64,000 nt of DNA from positions 1 through 64,000 of the forward strand of contig NZ_AJKI01000027.1 in NCBI RefSeq assembly GCF_000259075.1. The letters are read 5' to 3'. The first letter of the stretch is position 1; every line of letters begins with the position of its first letter. A program made the translations under genes and the position numbers. This document shows, piece by piece, positions 55,505 to 62,436 of this stretch. This DNA is from Marinilabilia salmonicolor JCM 21150 (GTDB lineage: Bacteria; Bacteroidota; Bacteroidia; Bacteroidales; Marinilabiliaceae). The notes under the pieces are model-generated. The model did not search any database. It was not told the DNA's origin and saw only the letters and a program-made list of their open reading frames with translations.

Positions 55505-55856
55505 CCATTATAATTCCATATTTCCATTACCAGCCTTCACCGGGTCTGCCGCTTTGCCACACAATGGTACTTCAATATAAATGCCAGATTTGTTTGCCAG
55601 AACAAACAGAACTATATTCATCCGTATAAAATTAATTTTTCAAGGTCGGATGGAACTCGCATACAAGAATTTATACATGTTCCTTTGAGGCAATCATTGC
55701 CATGCTCGTTTCATTTTGTTTACTCTAACATCGAAAAAAGACCCATATTTATGACATAAATATTAAACAATGCAAAAGTTAAAAGAGATATCCAGAAAAA
55801 ATAGGCGAAACCCAAGTTAAATTTGTTCGCAGTATCATGAATAATTAACTGGGATT
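55505..55856 (+). pseudogene. Decayed second copy of the AAA ATPase 5' end and leader
   Basis: 55505-55610 matches the leader of the intact ATPase gene (CTTCACCGGGTCTGCCG against CTTCACCCGGTTCTGCCG), and 55712-55856 matches its start region. The ATG at 55770 opens MQKLKEI, as in the intact gene, then a frameshift leads to stop after NPS. Nucleotide matching resumes (TTTGTTCGCAG.ATCATG; AATTAACTGGGAT) and ends abruptly at 55855. About 100 bp of foreign sequence (55611-55711) interrupts it. The antisense of 55720-55856 is the present C-terminus of the toxin gene. Confidence 0.75.
55668..55712 (-). repeat. Conserved micro-ORF-like repeat, copy 2
   Basis: Minus strand reads ATGGCAATGATTGCCTCAAA, continuing to encode MAMIASKEHV then TAA. 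Counterpart of 47441-47485. It lies inside the insertion that splits the ATPase remnant. Confidence 0.5.
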
Positions 55857-56184
55857 CTTTAAAGATATTGCTTATAGGTGATGAGATATAACATCGGACT
55901 AGATAGACAAGTTCTTCATTACTTTCGTAGATGGTAAAGAACACAAACCATTGGGTACTCTTACTTTTTTTAAATGTAGCATACTGCATGCCCTTTCCGT
56001 ATTTTTCAAAAAATGGAGGTGCTTTTTTCCTGACTTTGGTATGCAGGGAATTTTTTATCTCATCAATTAAGCTATCCACATACAAAAGGGCCGATTCTTC
56101 AAATCCAAAATATTCCTTTTCATACAGGATTGTAGTTAGCTCGTTAAAGTAATCGAGAGTTTCTGGAAGGAATATTATCCGCAT
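55720..56184 (-). CDS. ParE/RelE-type toxin with replaced C-terminus
   Basis: The 154-residue frame starts 1 bp after the antitoxin stop, a coupled pair. Residues 1 to ~109 resemble a ParE/RelE-superfamily toxin (MRIIFLPETLDYFNELTTIL; KKAPPFFEKYGKGMQYATFK; TQWFVFFTIYESNEELVYLV). The usual length is 90-110. Residues ~110-154 (ESQLIIHDTANKFNLGFAYF, then a hydrophobic stretch ending MGLFSMLE) are read from the antisense strand of the ATPase remnant and are therefore not original. Whether the toxin is still active, or has become membrane-associated, is open. Confidence 0.7.
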   Translation of the reverse strand: MRIIFLPETLDYFNELTTILYEKEYFGFEESALLYVDSLIDEIKNSLHTKVRKKAPPFFEKYGKGMQYATFKKSKSTQWFVFFTIYESNEELVYLVRCYISSPISNIFKESQLIIHDTANKFNLGFAYFFWISLLTFALFNIYVINMGLFSMLE

Positions 56185-56406
56185 TTATTTTTCGCTGAAT
56201 AGTGATTTAATATGTTCTTTAGCACCCTCTCTGAATTGCTCTAAGCTGATAGCCCTGTTAAAGTCTTCATCAGGCTCGATATATTCTCTCTTTTGCAATA
56301 CAAAGGTTTCTTTTTTGCCTCTCTGAATGATGATTTGTTCATGTGCAGCCAAATCAAGATACTTTTTCATGTTACTGCGCAATTCTGCTGAACTAATTAC
56401 TCTCAT
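56185..56406 (-). CDS. Phd/YefM-family antitoxin
   Basis: The 73-residue protein begins MRVISSAELRSNMKKYLDLA, the Phd/YefM DNA-binding N-terminus, then EQIIIQRGKKETFVLQKREY, and ends with an acidic helix that would wrap the toxin. It is directly upstream of the ParE-like toxin gene (1-bp gap). A perfect 18-bp palindrome overlapping the -7 box just upstream of its start is the likely autoregulatory operator. Confidence 0.88.
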   Translation of the reverse strand: MRVISSAELRSNMKKYLDLAAHEQIIIQRGKKETFVLQKREYIEPDEDFNRAISLEQFREGAKEHIKSLFSEK

Positions 56407-56421
56407 AACCTTAAAATTTAA

Positions 56422-56445
56422 TGTACATTATAATGTACAAATATA
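56422..56445 (-). promoter_or_regulatory. Promoter and operator of the toxin-antitoxin pair
   Basis: TGTACATTATAATGTACA (56422-56439) is a perfect 18-bp palindrome. CAAATATA (56438-56445, TATATTTG on the coding strand) is a perfect -7 box that overlaps its edge. This fits repression by the Phd-type antitoxin. Confidence 0.75.
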
Positions 56446-56519
56446 CAAAAGAACATAGTTTTATAATCTAAGTTTTATAATTTTTCCGGGAGGAACTGAA
56501 AAATGGTTTTTGGGTAAGG

Positions 56520-56595
56520 CTACAGAGGGCCTCCCCCGCAATATAGATATAGAAAGATGCGGTTGTCTTACCCCTCCCAAGGAGGGAAGATGGGG
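56520..56595. repeat. R5 GGGAGG hairpins, cluster 3
   Basis: GGGCCTCCCCCGCAATATAG, AAAGATGCGGTTGTCTTACC and CCCCTCCCAAGGAGGG, the same phrase as at 59.96 kb. Confidence 0.65.
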
Positions 56596-56632
56596 TTTTT
56601 CATATTGAGGCAGGGGTGGCTTTTATGAGAAT

Positions 56633-56808
56633 AGCACCGGTCTTCAGGCCGGTGGGTTTTCATGCAGCACAATCCATATCAGCCGGCTTCAAGCCGGCTT
56701 CTAAAACTCAACAAAGACATCGTACTTTTATCGGAAAAGCCGGCTTGAAGCCGGCTCTCGTGAACTGTGTTCCGTAACACACCCCCGCCTAAAGACGGGG
56801 GCTAAATT
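56633..56808. repeat. R4 four-hairpin module, copy 2 (full)
   Basis: CACCGGTCTTCAGGCCGGTG, AGCCGGCTTCAAGCCGGCTT, AAGCCGGCTTGAAGCCGGCT and CCCCCGCCTAAAGACGGGGG, in the same order and spacing as copy 1. Immediately upstream of the ATPase leader. Confidence 0.78.
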
Positions 56809-56979
56809 CATTATAAATCCATATCCCCATTACTAACCTTCACCCGGTTCTGCCGTTTGCCACACAAAGGCTAATCAATACAAATATATTTTTGTTTGCT
56901 ACAACAACCAAAAATGCACTCAATTTGTTTGCCCTGCCATCGAAAAACACCTATATTTATGACAATAAATATTCAAACA

Positions 56980-58176
56980 ATGCAAAAGCTTAAAGAAATA
57001 TTCAGGAAAAAGATGGCCCAAACCCGAATTGATTTTGTTCGCAGCATCATGGACAAAATTAACTGGGATGCCCGCCTAATTGGCATAAAAGGATCCCGTG
57101 GAGTTGGGAAAACAACGCTTTTGCTCCAATATATAAAATTAAATTTTGAGAACAATCTCCAATCAACTCTTTATGTCAGTCTGGACAATATCTGGTTCAG
57201 CGATAATAAACTAATTGACCTGGCTGACAACTTTGCCAAAGAGGGCGGCAAGTTTCTGTTCCTTGATGAAGTTCATAAATATCCCGGATGGTCGGTGGAA
57301 ATAAAAAACATTTATGACGATTACCCCGAATTAAAGGTCGTTTTTACAGGGTCTTCTCTATTGGAAATACTGAATGCCAATGCAGACCTGAGCCGGCGGG
57401 CTTTAATATACAATATGCAGGGACTGTCTTTCCGGGAATTTCTGGCATTAGAAACCAACATTAAATTTGAAGAAATTTCGCTGGAACAAATATTGAATGA
57501 CCATGAAACGCTTGCACCGGATATTGTCTCGAAAATAAAACCTTTAAAATACTTTACTGATTATCTAAGCTATGGTTATTACCCCTTTTTTCAGGAATTG
57601 CCTGAAGTTTATCATATTCGACTTGAGGAGGTAATAAATTTAATTCTGGAAACCGAATTACCGAGATTAAGAAATGTAAATATTGCCTATACACACAAGC
57701 TTAAACAACTACTATTTATCATTTCAGAATCCGCTCCTTTCACACCTAACATTTCCAAATTAAGTGAGCGTACGGGCCTTAACCGCGAAACGATGCTGCA
57801 TTACCTGCATTATCTGCAGGAAGCACAACTGATTTCGCTTGCCTGGAAAAATGCAAAAGGCATCAGCCGCTTACAAAAGCCCAATAAAATATTTTTGGAA
57901 AACACCAACCTGATATTCACCCTGACTACCGAAAATCCGGACAAAGGGAACCTTCGCGAAACTTTCTTTTTAAATCAATTAAAATATCATCATCGGATAG
58001 AGTTATCCCCAAAAACAGACTTCCTGATTGATGGAGAATTTTCGTTTGAAATCGGCGGTAAAAACAAAACCACAAAACAAATCACTGAACTAAACAAGGC
58101 TTGGATTGCTTCTGATGATATCGAATACGGATTTGGAAATAAAATTCCGCTCTGGCTGTTTGGATTTTTGTATTAG
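56980..58176 (+). CDS. AAA ATPase with C-terminal DUF4143 domain
   Basis: From the ATG at 56980 (MQKLKEIFRKKMAQTRIDFV) the product has 398 residues. Walker A is GSRGVGKT (residues 38-45). A Walker B-like LFLDEVHK lies near 90, and SLLEILNANADLSRRAL with an arginine near 130. This is the AAA_14 domain, followed by a winged-helix-like part (LSERTGLNRETMLHYLHYL) and the DUF4143 C-terminus (nuclease-like fold, DFLIDGEFSFEIGG). The family is abundant in mobile regions and of unknown role, with defence or toxin-like functions suspected. The earlier in-frame ATG at 56896 falls in a sequence that diverges from the remnant copy, so it is not used. Confidence 0.88.
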   Translation: MQKLKEIFRKKMAQTRIDFVRSIMDKINWDARLIGIKGSRGVGKTTLLLQYIKLNFENNLQSTLYVSLDNIWFSDNKLIDLADNFAKEGGKFLFLDEVHKYPGWSVEIKNIYDDYPELKVVFTGSSLLEILNANADLSRRALIYNMQGLSFREFLALETNIKFEEISLEQILNDHETLAPDIVSKIKPLKYFTDYLSYGYYPFFQELPEVYHIRLEEVINLILETELPRLRNVNIAYTHKLKQLLFIISESAPFTPNISKLSERTGLNRETMLHYLHYLQEAQLISLAWKNAKGISRLQKPNKIFLENTNLIFTLTTENPDKGNLRETFFLNQLKYHHRIELSPKTDFLIDGEFSFEIGGKNKTTKQITELNKAWIASDDIEYGFGNKIPLWLFGFLY

Positions 58177-58180
58177 AGTG

Positions 58181-58214
58181 GGGCTTCCCCCAGCCCCTCC
58201 CGGGGAGGGGGGCT
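58181..58214. repeat. R5 GGGAGG hairpin, cluster 4
   Basis: GGGCTTCCCCCAGCCCCTCC followed by CGGGGAGGGG, right after the ATPase stop. Confidence 0.6.
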
Positions 58215-58251
58215 AAAAAACGGGTTTATCTTGAAAATGGTGATTTATGAG

Positions 58252-58314
58252 ATTAGCACCGGTCTTTAAGCCGGTGTACTTATACATGACCACTATCCAT
58301 GTCAGCCGGCTTCA
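58252..58314. repeat. R4 module, copy 3, truncated inside hairpin B
   Basis: CACCGGTCTTTAAGCCGGTG is complete, but the next hairpin stops after CAGCCGGCTTCA, exactly where the 3' end of the Fic gene region begins. Confidence 0.7.
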
Positions 58315-58319
58315 ATCTT

Positions 58320-59855
58320 TTAATCATAAAAAACATCTGCAAACACCTTTTCAATGATCCCTATCTCTGAATCTGACAAATCGGAAAATTCCTTATCTTT
58401 AGCTCTCTTAGACAGCTTTCCTTCATTTTGTTCCAAAAAACGAACTAAAAGTGCCACCGTTTTGTCCGGCATTTCAAATTCATCATCCAAAAAATGCTTA
58501 AATCTGTCATATTGGGCCAGGTATTTCACCTCCTGAGGAATGATGTTAAAAATGGTATCAGCAACGCAATCGTATAAAAACTCTGCCTGAGGGGTTGCAT
58601 CAAAATAACGATAGAAATCAATGGTTTCATTTTGCACCGTCACATTATTGTCGGCGGTTTGCTCCCAATCAATAAAATCAAGAAGCGGATGTGAATATTG
58701 TTGAAGAATATTCCTGTAATCAGTTATGTGATCCAGAATAGATGTAGAAACAGGAAAAATAACCCCCTGTTTGGTAAAACCCTTTCTGGCCAGAATGTGA
58801 TGTATCAAATAACGATGAATACGCCCATTGCCATCCTGAAACGGATGAATAAAAACAAACCCGAAGGCCACGATTGCAGCAGCCACAACAGCATCAATCT
58901 CTTCCTCTTCCAACAAATAACCTGTAGCGATGAGCCCTGACATAAGTTGTTCAAGATCCTGCCAACGAGCAGAAATGTGTTCAGGTACCGGTTCTCCTGT
59001 TAACCGGTCATGCTCCCCGACAAAACCACCTTCACGGCGAAAACCCAACATTACAAACCGTGTATTTTCAATCACCATTTGTTGCAACCGAAGCAGTTCA
59101 TCCTTACTTAGTGCATTCGCTCCCGCCTGACCGATTGCGTTGCCCCAACGAGCAGCACGCTTGCTTTTAGGACTTTCTCCTTCAATGGAAAAAGAAGCTT
59201 TAGAATCCTTTAATAATAAAAAGGCGGAGGCTCGTTGTAAAAGATCTTTACCGACTCTGCTCAAACGTTTATCCTGTTGCTCGGATAATGCGGAACTACA
59301 ATAGTTTATTAATTTTTCGGTTTTAAATACAAGCGGACAGAAATCTCGTGTCCCGGGCAAATTATTGATGATTCTATGACGCTTTGAACGGACTCCCCGG
59401 GTTACGAATTGCTTTTTCTCATCCAATAGATTCACGTAGTTTCCTTGTTGAATATCCGGCACATCCAAAAGATTCATCATCAGCCATTCATACAAAAACC
59501 AGATTTTCCGGCTGTATTGCCCTGTTGGTTCCCGGGATATTATTGAAATCACCTCGGAGGATGATATCTTCTGAAACAACTTTTTAAAAAACAACAGGTT
59601 AATCCCTTCATACTTGATGGCAAAAATCAAGTGACTGTAAAGATTGTTTTCCGGAAGGTGACGGGAAGTAAATACCCGCCAATTGCCCTGCACGTACTGA
59701 CGGTTTTTGTAACTAATCAGAACAAGTCGATCAGGCATGGGCATTGAAAGGCCAAGTCCATCAATAACAGCCCCGTAACCTGCAATGCTGGCCTTTTCAG
59801 GAAGTGTTCGTCCATGAAAAACAGTTACTTCTCGTGAAAAATTTATATTTTCCAT
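58320..59855 (-). CDS. Fic family protein
   Basis: The 511-residue protein has the Fic catalytic loop HPFQDGNGRIHRYLIHH at about residues 332-348, with the His, the Gly-Asn-Gly and the Arg that bind the ATP phosphates. It should transfer AMP (or another nucleoside phosphate) to a target hydroxyl. An inhibitory-helix motif SFSIEGE (S-x-x-x-E-G, about residue 213) lies N-terminal to the Fic core, as in class II Fic proteins, so activity is self-restrained. The N-terminal ~190 residues are unassigned and the C-terminal ~110 are helical. Flanked on both sides by R4 modules. Possible operator repeats lie upstream. Confidence 0.9.
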   Translation of the reverse strand: MENINFSREVTVFHGRTLPEKASIAGYGAVIDGLGLSMPMPDRLVLISYKNRQYVQGNWRVFTSRHLPENNLYSHLIFAIKYEGINLLFFKKLFQKISSSEVISIISREPTGQYSRKIWFLYEWLMMNLLDVPDIQQGNYVNLLDEKKQFVTRGVRSKRHRIINNLPGTRDFCPLVFKTEKLINYCSSALSEQQDKRLSRVGKDLLQRASAFLLLKDSKASFSIEGESPKSKRAARWGNAIGQAGANALSKDELLRLQQMVIENTRFVMLGFRREGGFVGEHDRLTGEPVPEHISARWQDLEQLMSGLIATGYLLEEEEIDAVVAAAIVAFGFVFIHPFQDGNGRIHRYLIHHILARKGFTKQGVIFPVSTSILDHITDYRNILQQYSHPLLDFIDWEQTADNNVTVQNETIDFYRYFDATPQAEFLYDCVADTIFNIIPQEVKYLAQYDRFKHFLDDEFEMPDKTVALLVRFLEQNEGKLSKRAKDKEFSDLSDSEIGIIEKVFADVFYD

Positions 59856-59880
59856 ACAGCGTCATGAAAAACTAACATCA

Positions 59881-59952
59881 CAAATATAGGTGAAAAGTGA
59901 TTACTTGCCATGAAAAGTGATTAAAAAAAACAACGGTGCGTGAAAAGTAATT
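59881..59952 (-). promoter_or_regulatory. Fic promoter region with TGAAAAGTGATTA direct repeats
   Basis: CAAATATA at 59881-59888 (TATATTTG, -7 on the coding strand). TGAAAAGTGATTA occurs at 59891-59903 and 59911-59923, and TGAAAAGTAATTA at 59940-59952. Related TGAAAAACTAACA lies at about 59863. The spacing is 20 and 29 bp, suggesting an operator or decoy. Confidence 0.5.
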
Positions 59953-59954
59953 AA

Positions 59955-60088
59955 GGGGCCTCCCCCGAAGCATAGAAACAGAAAGATGCGTTTGTCTTGC
60001 CCCTCCCAAGGAGGGGGGCTAAAGGCTTCCCCCGAAACACAAAAATAGAATATTGGGTTTCTCTGCCCCCTCCCAAGGAGGGGAGATA
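59955..60088. repeat. R5 GGGAGG hairpins, cluster 5
   Basis: GGGGCCTCCCCCGAAGCATA, AAAGATGCGTTTGTCTTGCC, CCCCTCCCAAGGAGGGG (two copies). Confidence 0.7.
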
Positions 60089-60149
60089 GGGTTTTGCTAT
60101 GGAAAATAGCAATATTATCATCATTGGAACGCACCATCAGAAACGTACC

Positions 60150-60232
60150 TTATGAGAATAGCACCGGTCTTAAGGCCGGTGTGCTTATCCAGGACTACAA
60201 TCCATATCAGCCGGCTTCAAGCCGGCTTCCAT
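60150..60232. repeat. R4 module, copy 4 (two hairpins)
   Basis: CACCGGTCTTAAGGCCGGTG and CAGCCGGCTTCAAGCCGGCT, with the third and fourth hairpins absent. Confidence 0.72.
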
Positions 60233-60383
60233 ACACCCATAAAACTGCTGTGATGAAATTCCATACCTGAAATCAGCCCAAAAATCAAAAAATCTGACTT
60301 TTTCAGCCAACTTAACATTTTGTTAAATAAAAACACGCCTAATGACTTGATTTTCAGCTCATTACCCGCGCAGCCACCGAGTC

Positions 60384-60530
60384 ATCTTCGCACCTTCTTC
60401 GGGGCTTGTTCGACTCTTGTTCGGCCTTTCTTCGACTCTATAGAGTCGGAAAACAGTCGAACAACGGTCGAAGAAAGGTCGAACATGGTACGACGAAGGT
60501 CAGGCGAAGGGTCGAACAAGTGTTCCAAAT
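60384..60530. repeat. Converging 11-bp tandem arrays around a 16-bp palindrome
   Basis: CGACTCTATAGAGTCG (60433-60448) is a perfect palindrome. To its right are six near-consecutive units of GTCGAACAAGN type (GTCGAACAACG, GTCGAAGAAAG, GTCGAACATG, GTACGACGAAG, GTCAGGCGAAG, GTCGAACAAG). To its left are at least four units on the other strand (GCCGAACAAGA, GTCGAACAAGC, CCCGAAGAAGG, TGCGAAGATGA). Unit length is 11 bp with one 10-bp unit. No coding potential. Confidence 0.85.
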
Positions 60531-60560
60531 ATTTAGTAACAAGCCATTCTTTTGTCTCTA

Positions 60561-60632
60561 AAACAGATCCTTCGTCATGCTTCCTCAGGATGACATTTAA
60601 CTAACTATCATTTTGAACCTGCAAAGAATCAA
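60561..60632. repeat. R7 inverted repeat, copy 2, at the broken end of the HEPN gene
   Basis: CAGATCCTTCGTCATGCTTC, CTCAGGATGAC, then CATTTTGAACCTGCAAAGAA. Same arms as 55384-55468, in the opposite order. It ends about 12 bp before the HEPN stop codon. Confidence 0.65.
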
Positions 60633-60642
60633 TAAATTAATA

Positions 60643-60801
60643 TCACTGCATTCGGGCAGAAATAGCTTTAAATGCCTTTTCTATACTTTGTTGACAATGG
60701 AAGGCAGCTAAATGAGTGAGTCGTTCATGAGAGACTAATGCTTTTGCTGCTTCAAGGTCATCTTCCGCAGCAGCTATCCATTCCTTAGACACTTTCTTCA
60801 T
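60643..60801 (-). pseudogene. HEPN-domain protein, C-terminally truncated
   Basis: From the ATG at 60801 only 52 residues remain (MKKVSKEWIAAAEDDLEAAK, then HLAAFHCQQSIEKAFKAI). This is the first half of a HEPN domain of the nucleotidyltransferase-associated type, normally about 120-130 residues. The second helix pair with the R-x4-6-H catalytic motif is missing. The frame ends next to an R7 repeat, which probably replaced the 3' half. It overlaps the end of the MNT gene by 17 bp. Non-functional as an RNase is the likely reading. Confidence 0.7.
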
Positions 60802-61126
60802 ATACCAGAGTTCCTTCTTTCTCAATTTCTTTTTTCAACAAACTATCCATCTCCTTAAACTTTTCGTACATGGGTAATGTATAAACAAGAAGATCCAAAT
60901 CAGCCTTTTCACGCAAGGATGAAAGTGCATTAGCTATAGGTAATTTTAATGCCATTTTTTCAGCAAAAGAGCCCGGAAGTGAAAGATCTCTGGTAACAAC
61001 CAAAACATCTATATCACTATCGGCCTTATTCGTCCCCTTTGCATACGAGCCAAACAAAATTACCTTATGGATATTAGCTGATTTCAAAGAAGTTCTCAGC
61101 TGTCGAATTATTTCACTCCGCTCCAT
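60785..61126 (-). CDS. MNT-type nucleotidyltransferase (antitoxin of a HEPN/MNT pair)
   Basis: The 113-residue protein has the minimal nucleotidyltransferase signature GSYAKGTNKADSDIDVLVV (about residues 26-44), with the two metal-binding Asp. A third acidic residue lies in LDLLVY. In HEPN/MNT systems this enzyme AMPylates and neutralises the HEPN RNase toxin. Here the partner gene, immediately downstream and overlapping, is broken, so this is probably an orphan survivor. Confidence 0.85.
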   Translation of the reverse strand: MERSEIIRQLRTSLKSANIHKVILFGSYAKGTNKADSDIDVLVVTRDLSLPGSFAEKMALKLPIANALSSLREKADLDLLVYTLPMYEKFKEMDSLLKKEIEKEGTLVYEESV

Positions 61127-61191
61127 TTCTAAACAAATTGTTTGAAATAAAATTAACGATTAATCAAGTAAAAAACAATAACAAGGTCTCC

Positions 61192-61285
61192 CCTGTATCA
61201 CAAAAATAGAAAAATGCCTTTTTATTTGCCCCTCCCAGGGAGGGGAATGAAGGGCCTCCCCTAACCCCTCCCAAGGAAGGGAATG
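61192..61285. repeat. R5 GGGAGG hairpins, cluster 6
   Basis: GGTCTCCCCTGTATCACAAA, CCCCTCCCAGGGAGGGG, GGGCCTCCCCTAACCCCTCC. The remaining bases to 61395 show nothing. Confidence 0.6.
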
Positions 61286-61395
61286 GATCTTTGAACCCAA
61301 AAGTTTTTAAGATCCTCTCCAAATCCCAACATTTACAAAATCCTTACAGCCCCGCATCTCGCAAACCACCGGACTAACAATACAAAATCCACAAC

Positions 61396-61425
61396 CAGTC
61401 CCCCTTGGGGGGATTTAGGGGGCTC
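61396..61425. repeat. R6 hairpin at the 3' end of the radical SAM gene
   Basis: CCAGTCCCCCTTGGGGGGAT then TTAGGGGGC, twin of 53884-53912. Confidence 0.6.
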
Positions 61426-61428
61426 CCC

Positions 61429-62436
61429 TTACACCTCCTCATACTTCAACGACCTGCTCAACCACTTGCCACCGGATTTTTTGCTAAAAAAGGCTTTCCA
61501 CAACCTCCGGTTCCAATGATCGGCACGCCTGAACTTCGAAAAGGAACAATTCGCCCAGGAAATATTTAATTGCGGGGCAGTATTGGGCGATACGTAGGTA
61601 TAAACCAATTCTGCCAGGTCAGCATCCTCGTTTTCCTTCTGATAGGAAAGATCCAGGGTATTGGCCAGTAATTTCACGCCCCGGTTGTCACATTCGATAC
61701 TTAACAGTTTTATTATCTGATTGTATCGCGGGCGTAACTCTTCAGTCAGCAGCTTTGTGTATTTACCTCCAATATCCATGATGGGCCGAACCTGTAAAGC
61801 GTCTATCTGATAATCCCCCAACACCTCAAAAAAACGTTCCAACTCTTCCAGATTGTCAGGATTGACGGTATAATTGATGCGGACCGACATCACATTTTTC
61901 TCCGGTAACTTCTCTTTCAGTTGAGTGAGCTGCTCCAGCAATTCCAGAAACTTCTCATAACTGGCACCGGTCATAAATTTCTCATAGGTGCCCTGCGTCA
62001 CCCCGTGAGCAGACAGGATTATTTCGTTAACACCTTGTTCCGCCATATATTCCAGATCGCTCTTTTTCAGCAACTGCCCATTAGAGACAATCCCCACATC
62101 GGGAACTTTGTATTGCTTTGCCAACCAAAATAATTCTTTGAACTGCGGATGCTTTGTTGGCTCTGCACCACACCCCACTATTAACTGAAAAGCCCGGGGA
62201 AACAATACCCGGGCTATCTCTTCAAATTCTTCTGTTGCAAGTGTTCCTTTATGACTCCGCCTGTGCTCTGGTGAACTGTAATTACACATTCTGCATGCCA
62301 GATTACACCCCAGCACCGGGTCTATCCGGATGGACAAATGTCGTAACCTCAAATGAGAGGCGGCAAACAACCCCAGGAGTTTTAACCGGCGGCTTTTGAT
62401 GCGTTTGTGGAGGCGGAGGAGGGAGTAGAAGTTCAT
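61429..62436 (-). CDS. Radical SAM protein linked to dTDP-sugar genes
   Basis: The 335-residue protein has the [4Fe-4S]-binding CNLACRMC (CxxxCxxC, about residues 43-50), followed by a GCGAEPTKHP loop in the position of the SAM-binding GGEP motif. A partial TIM barrel follows (VGIVSNGQLL; EIILSAHG; RINYTVNPDNLEEL). There is one further Cys (WANCSFSK) and no clear SPASM cluster. It begins directly after the rfbB stop (0-bp gap), so the two are translationally linked. It may modify a nucleotide sugar, lipid or glycan component, but the substrate is unknown. Confidence 0.85.
   Translation of the reverse strand: MNFYSLLRLHKRIKSRRLKLLGLFAASHLRLRHLSIRIDPVLGCNLACRMCNYSSPEHRRSHKGTLATEEFEEIARVLFPRAFQLIVGCGAEPTKHPQFKELFWLAKQYKVPDVGIVSNGQLLKKSDLEYMAEQGVNEIILSAHGVTQGTYEKFMTGASYEKFLELLEQLTQLKEKLPEKNVMSVRINYTVNPDNLEELERFFEVLGDYQIDALQVRPIMDIGGKYTKLLTEELRPRYNQIIKLLSIECDNRGVKLLANTLDLSYQKENEDADLAELVYTYVSPNTAPQLNISWANCSFSKFRRADHWNRRLWKAFFSKKSGGKWLSRSLKYEEV

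Noticed and set aside
53551-60232. CRISPR array as the explanation for regularly recurring hairpins
   Set aside because: Units are hundreds to thousands of bases apart, are palindromic, and lack uniform spacers and cas genes.
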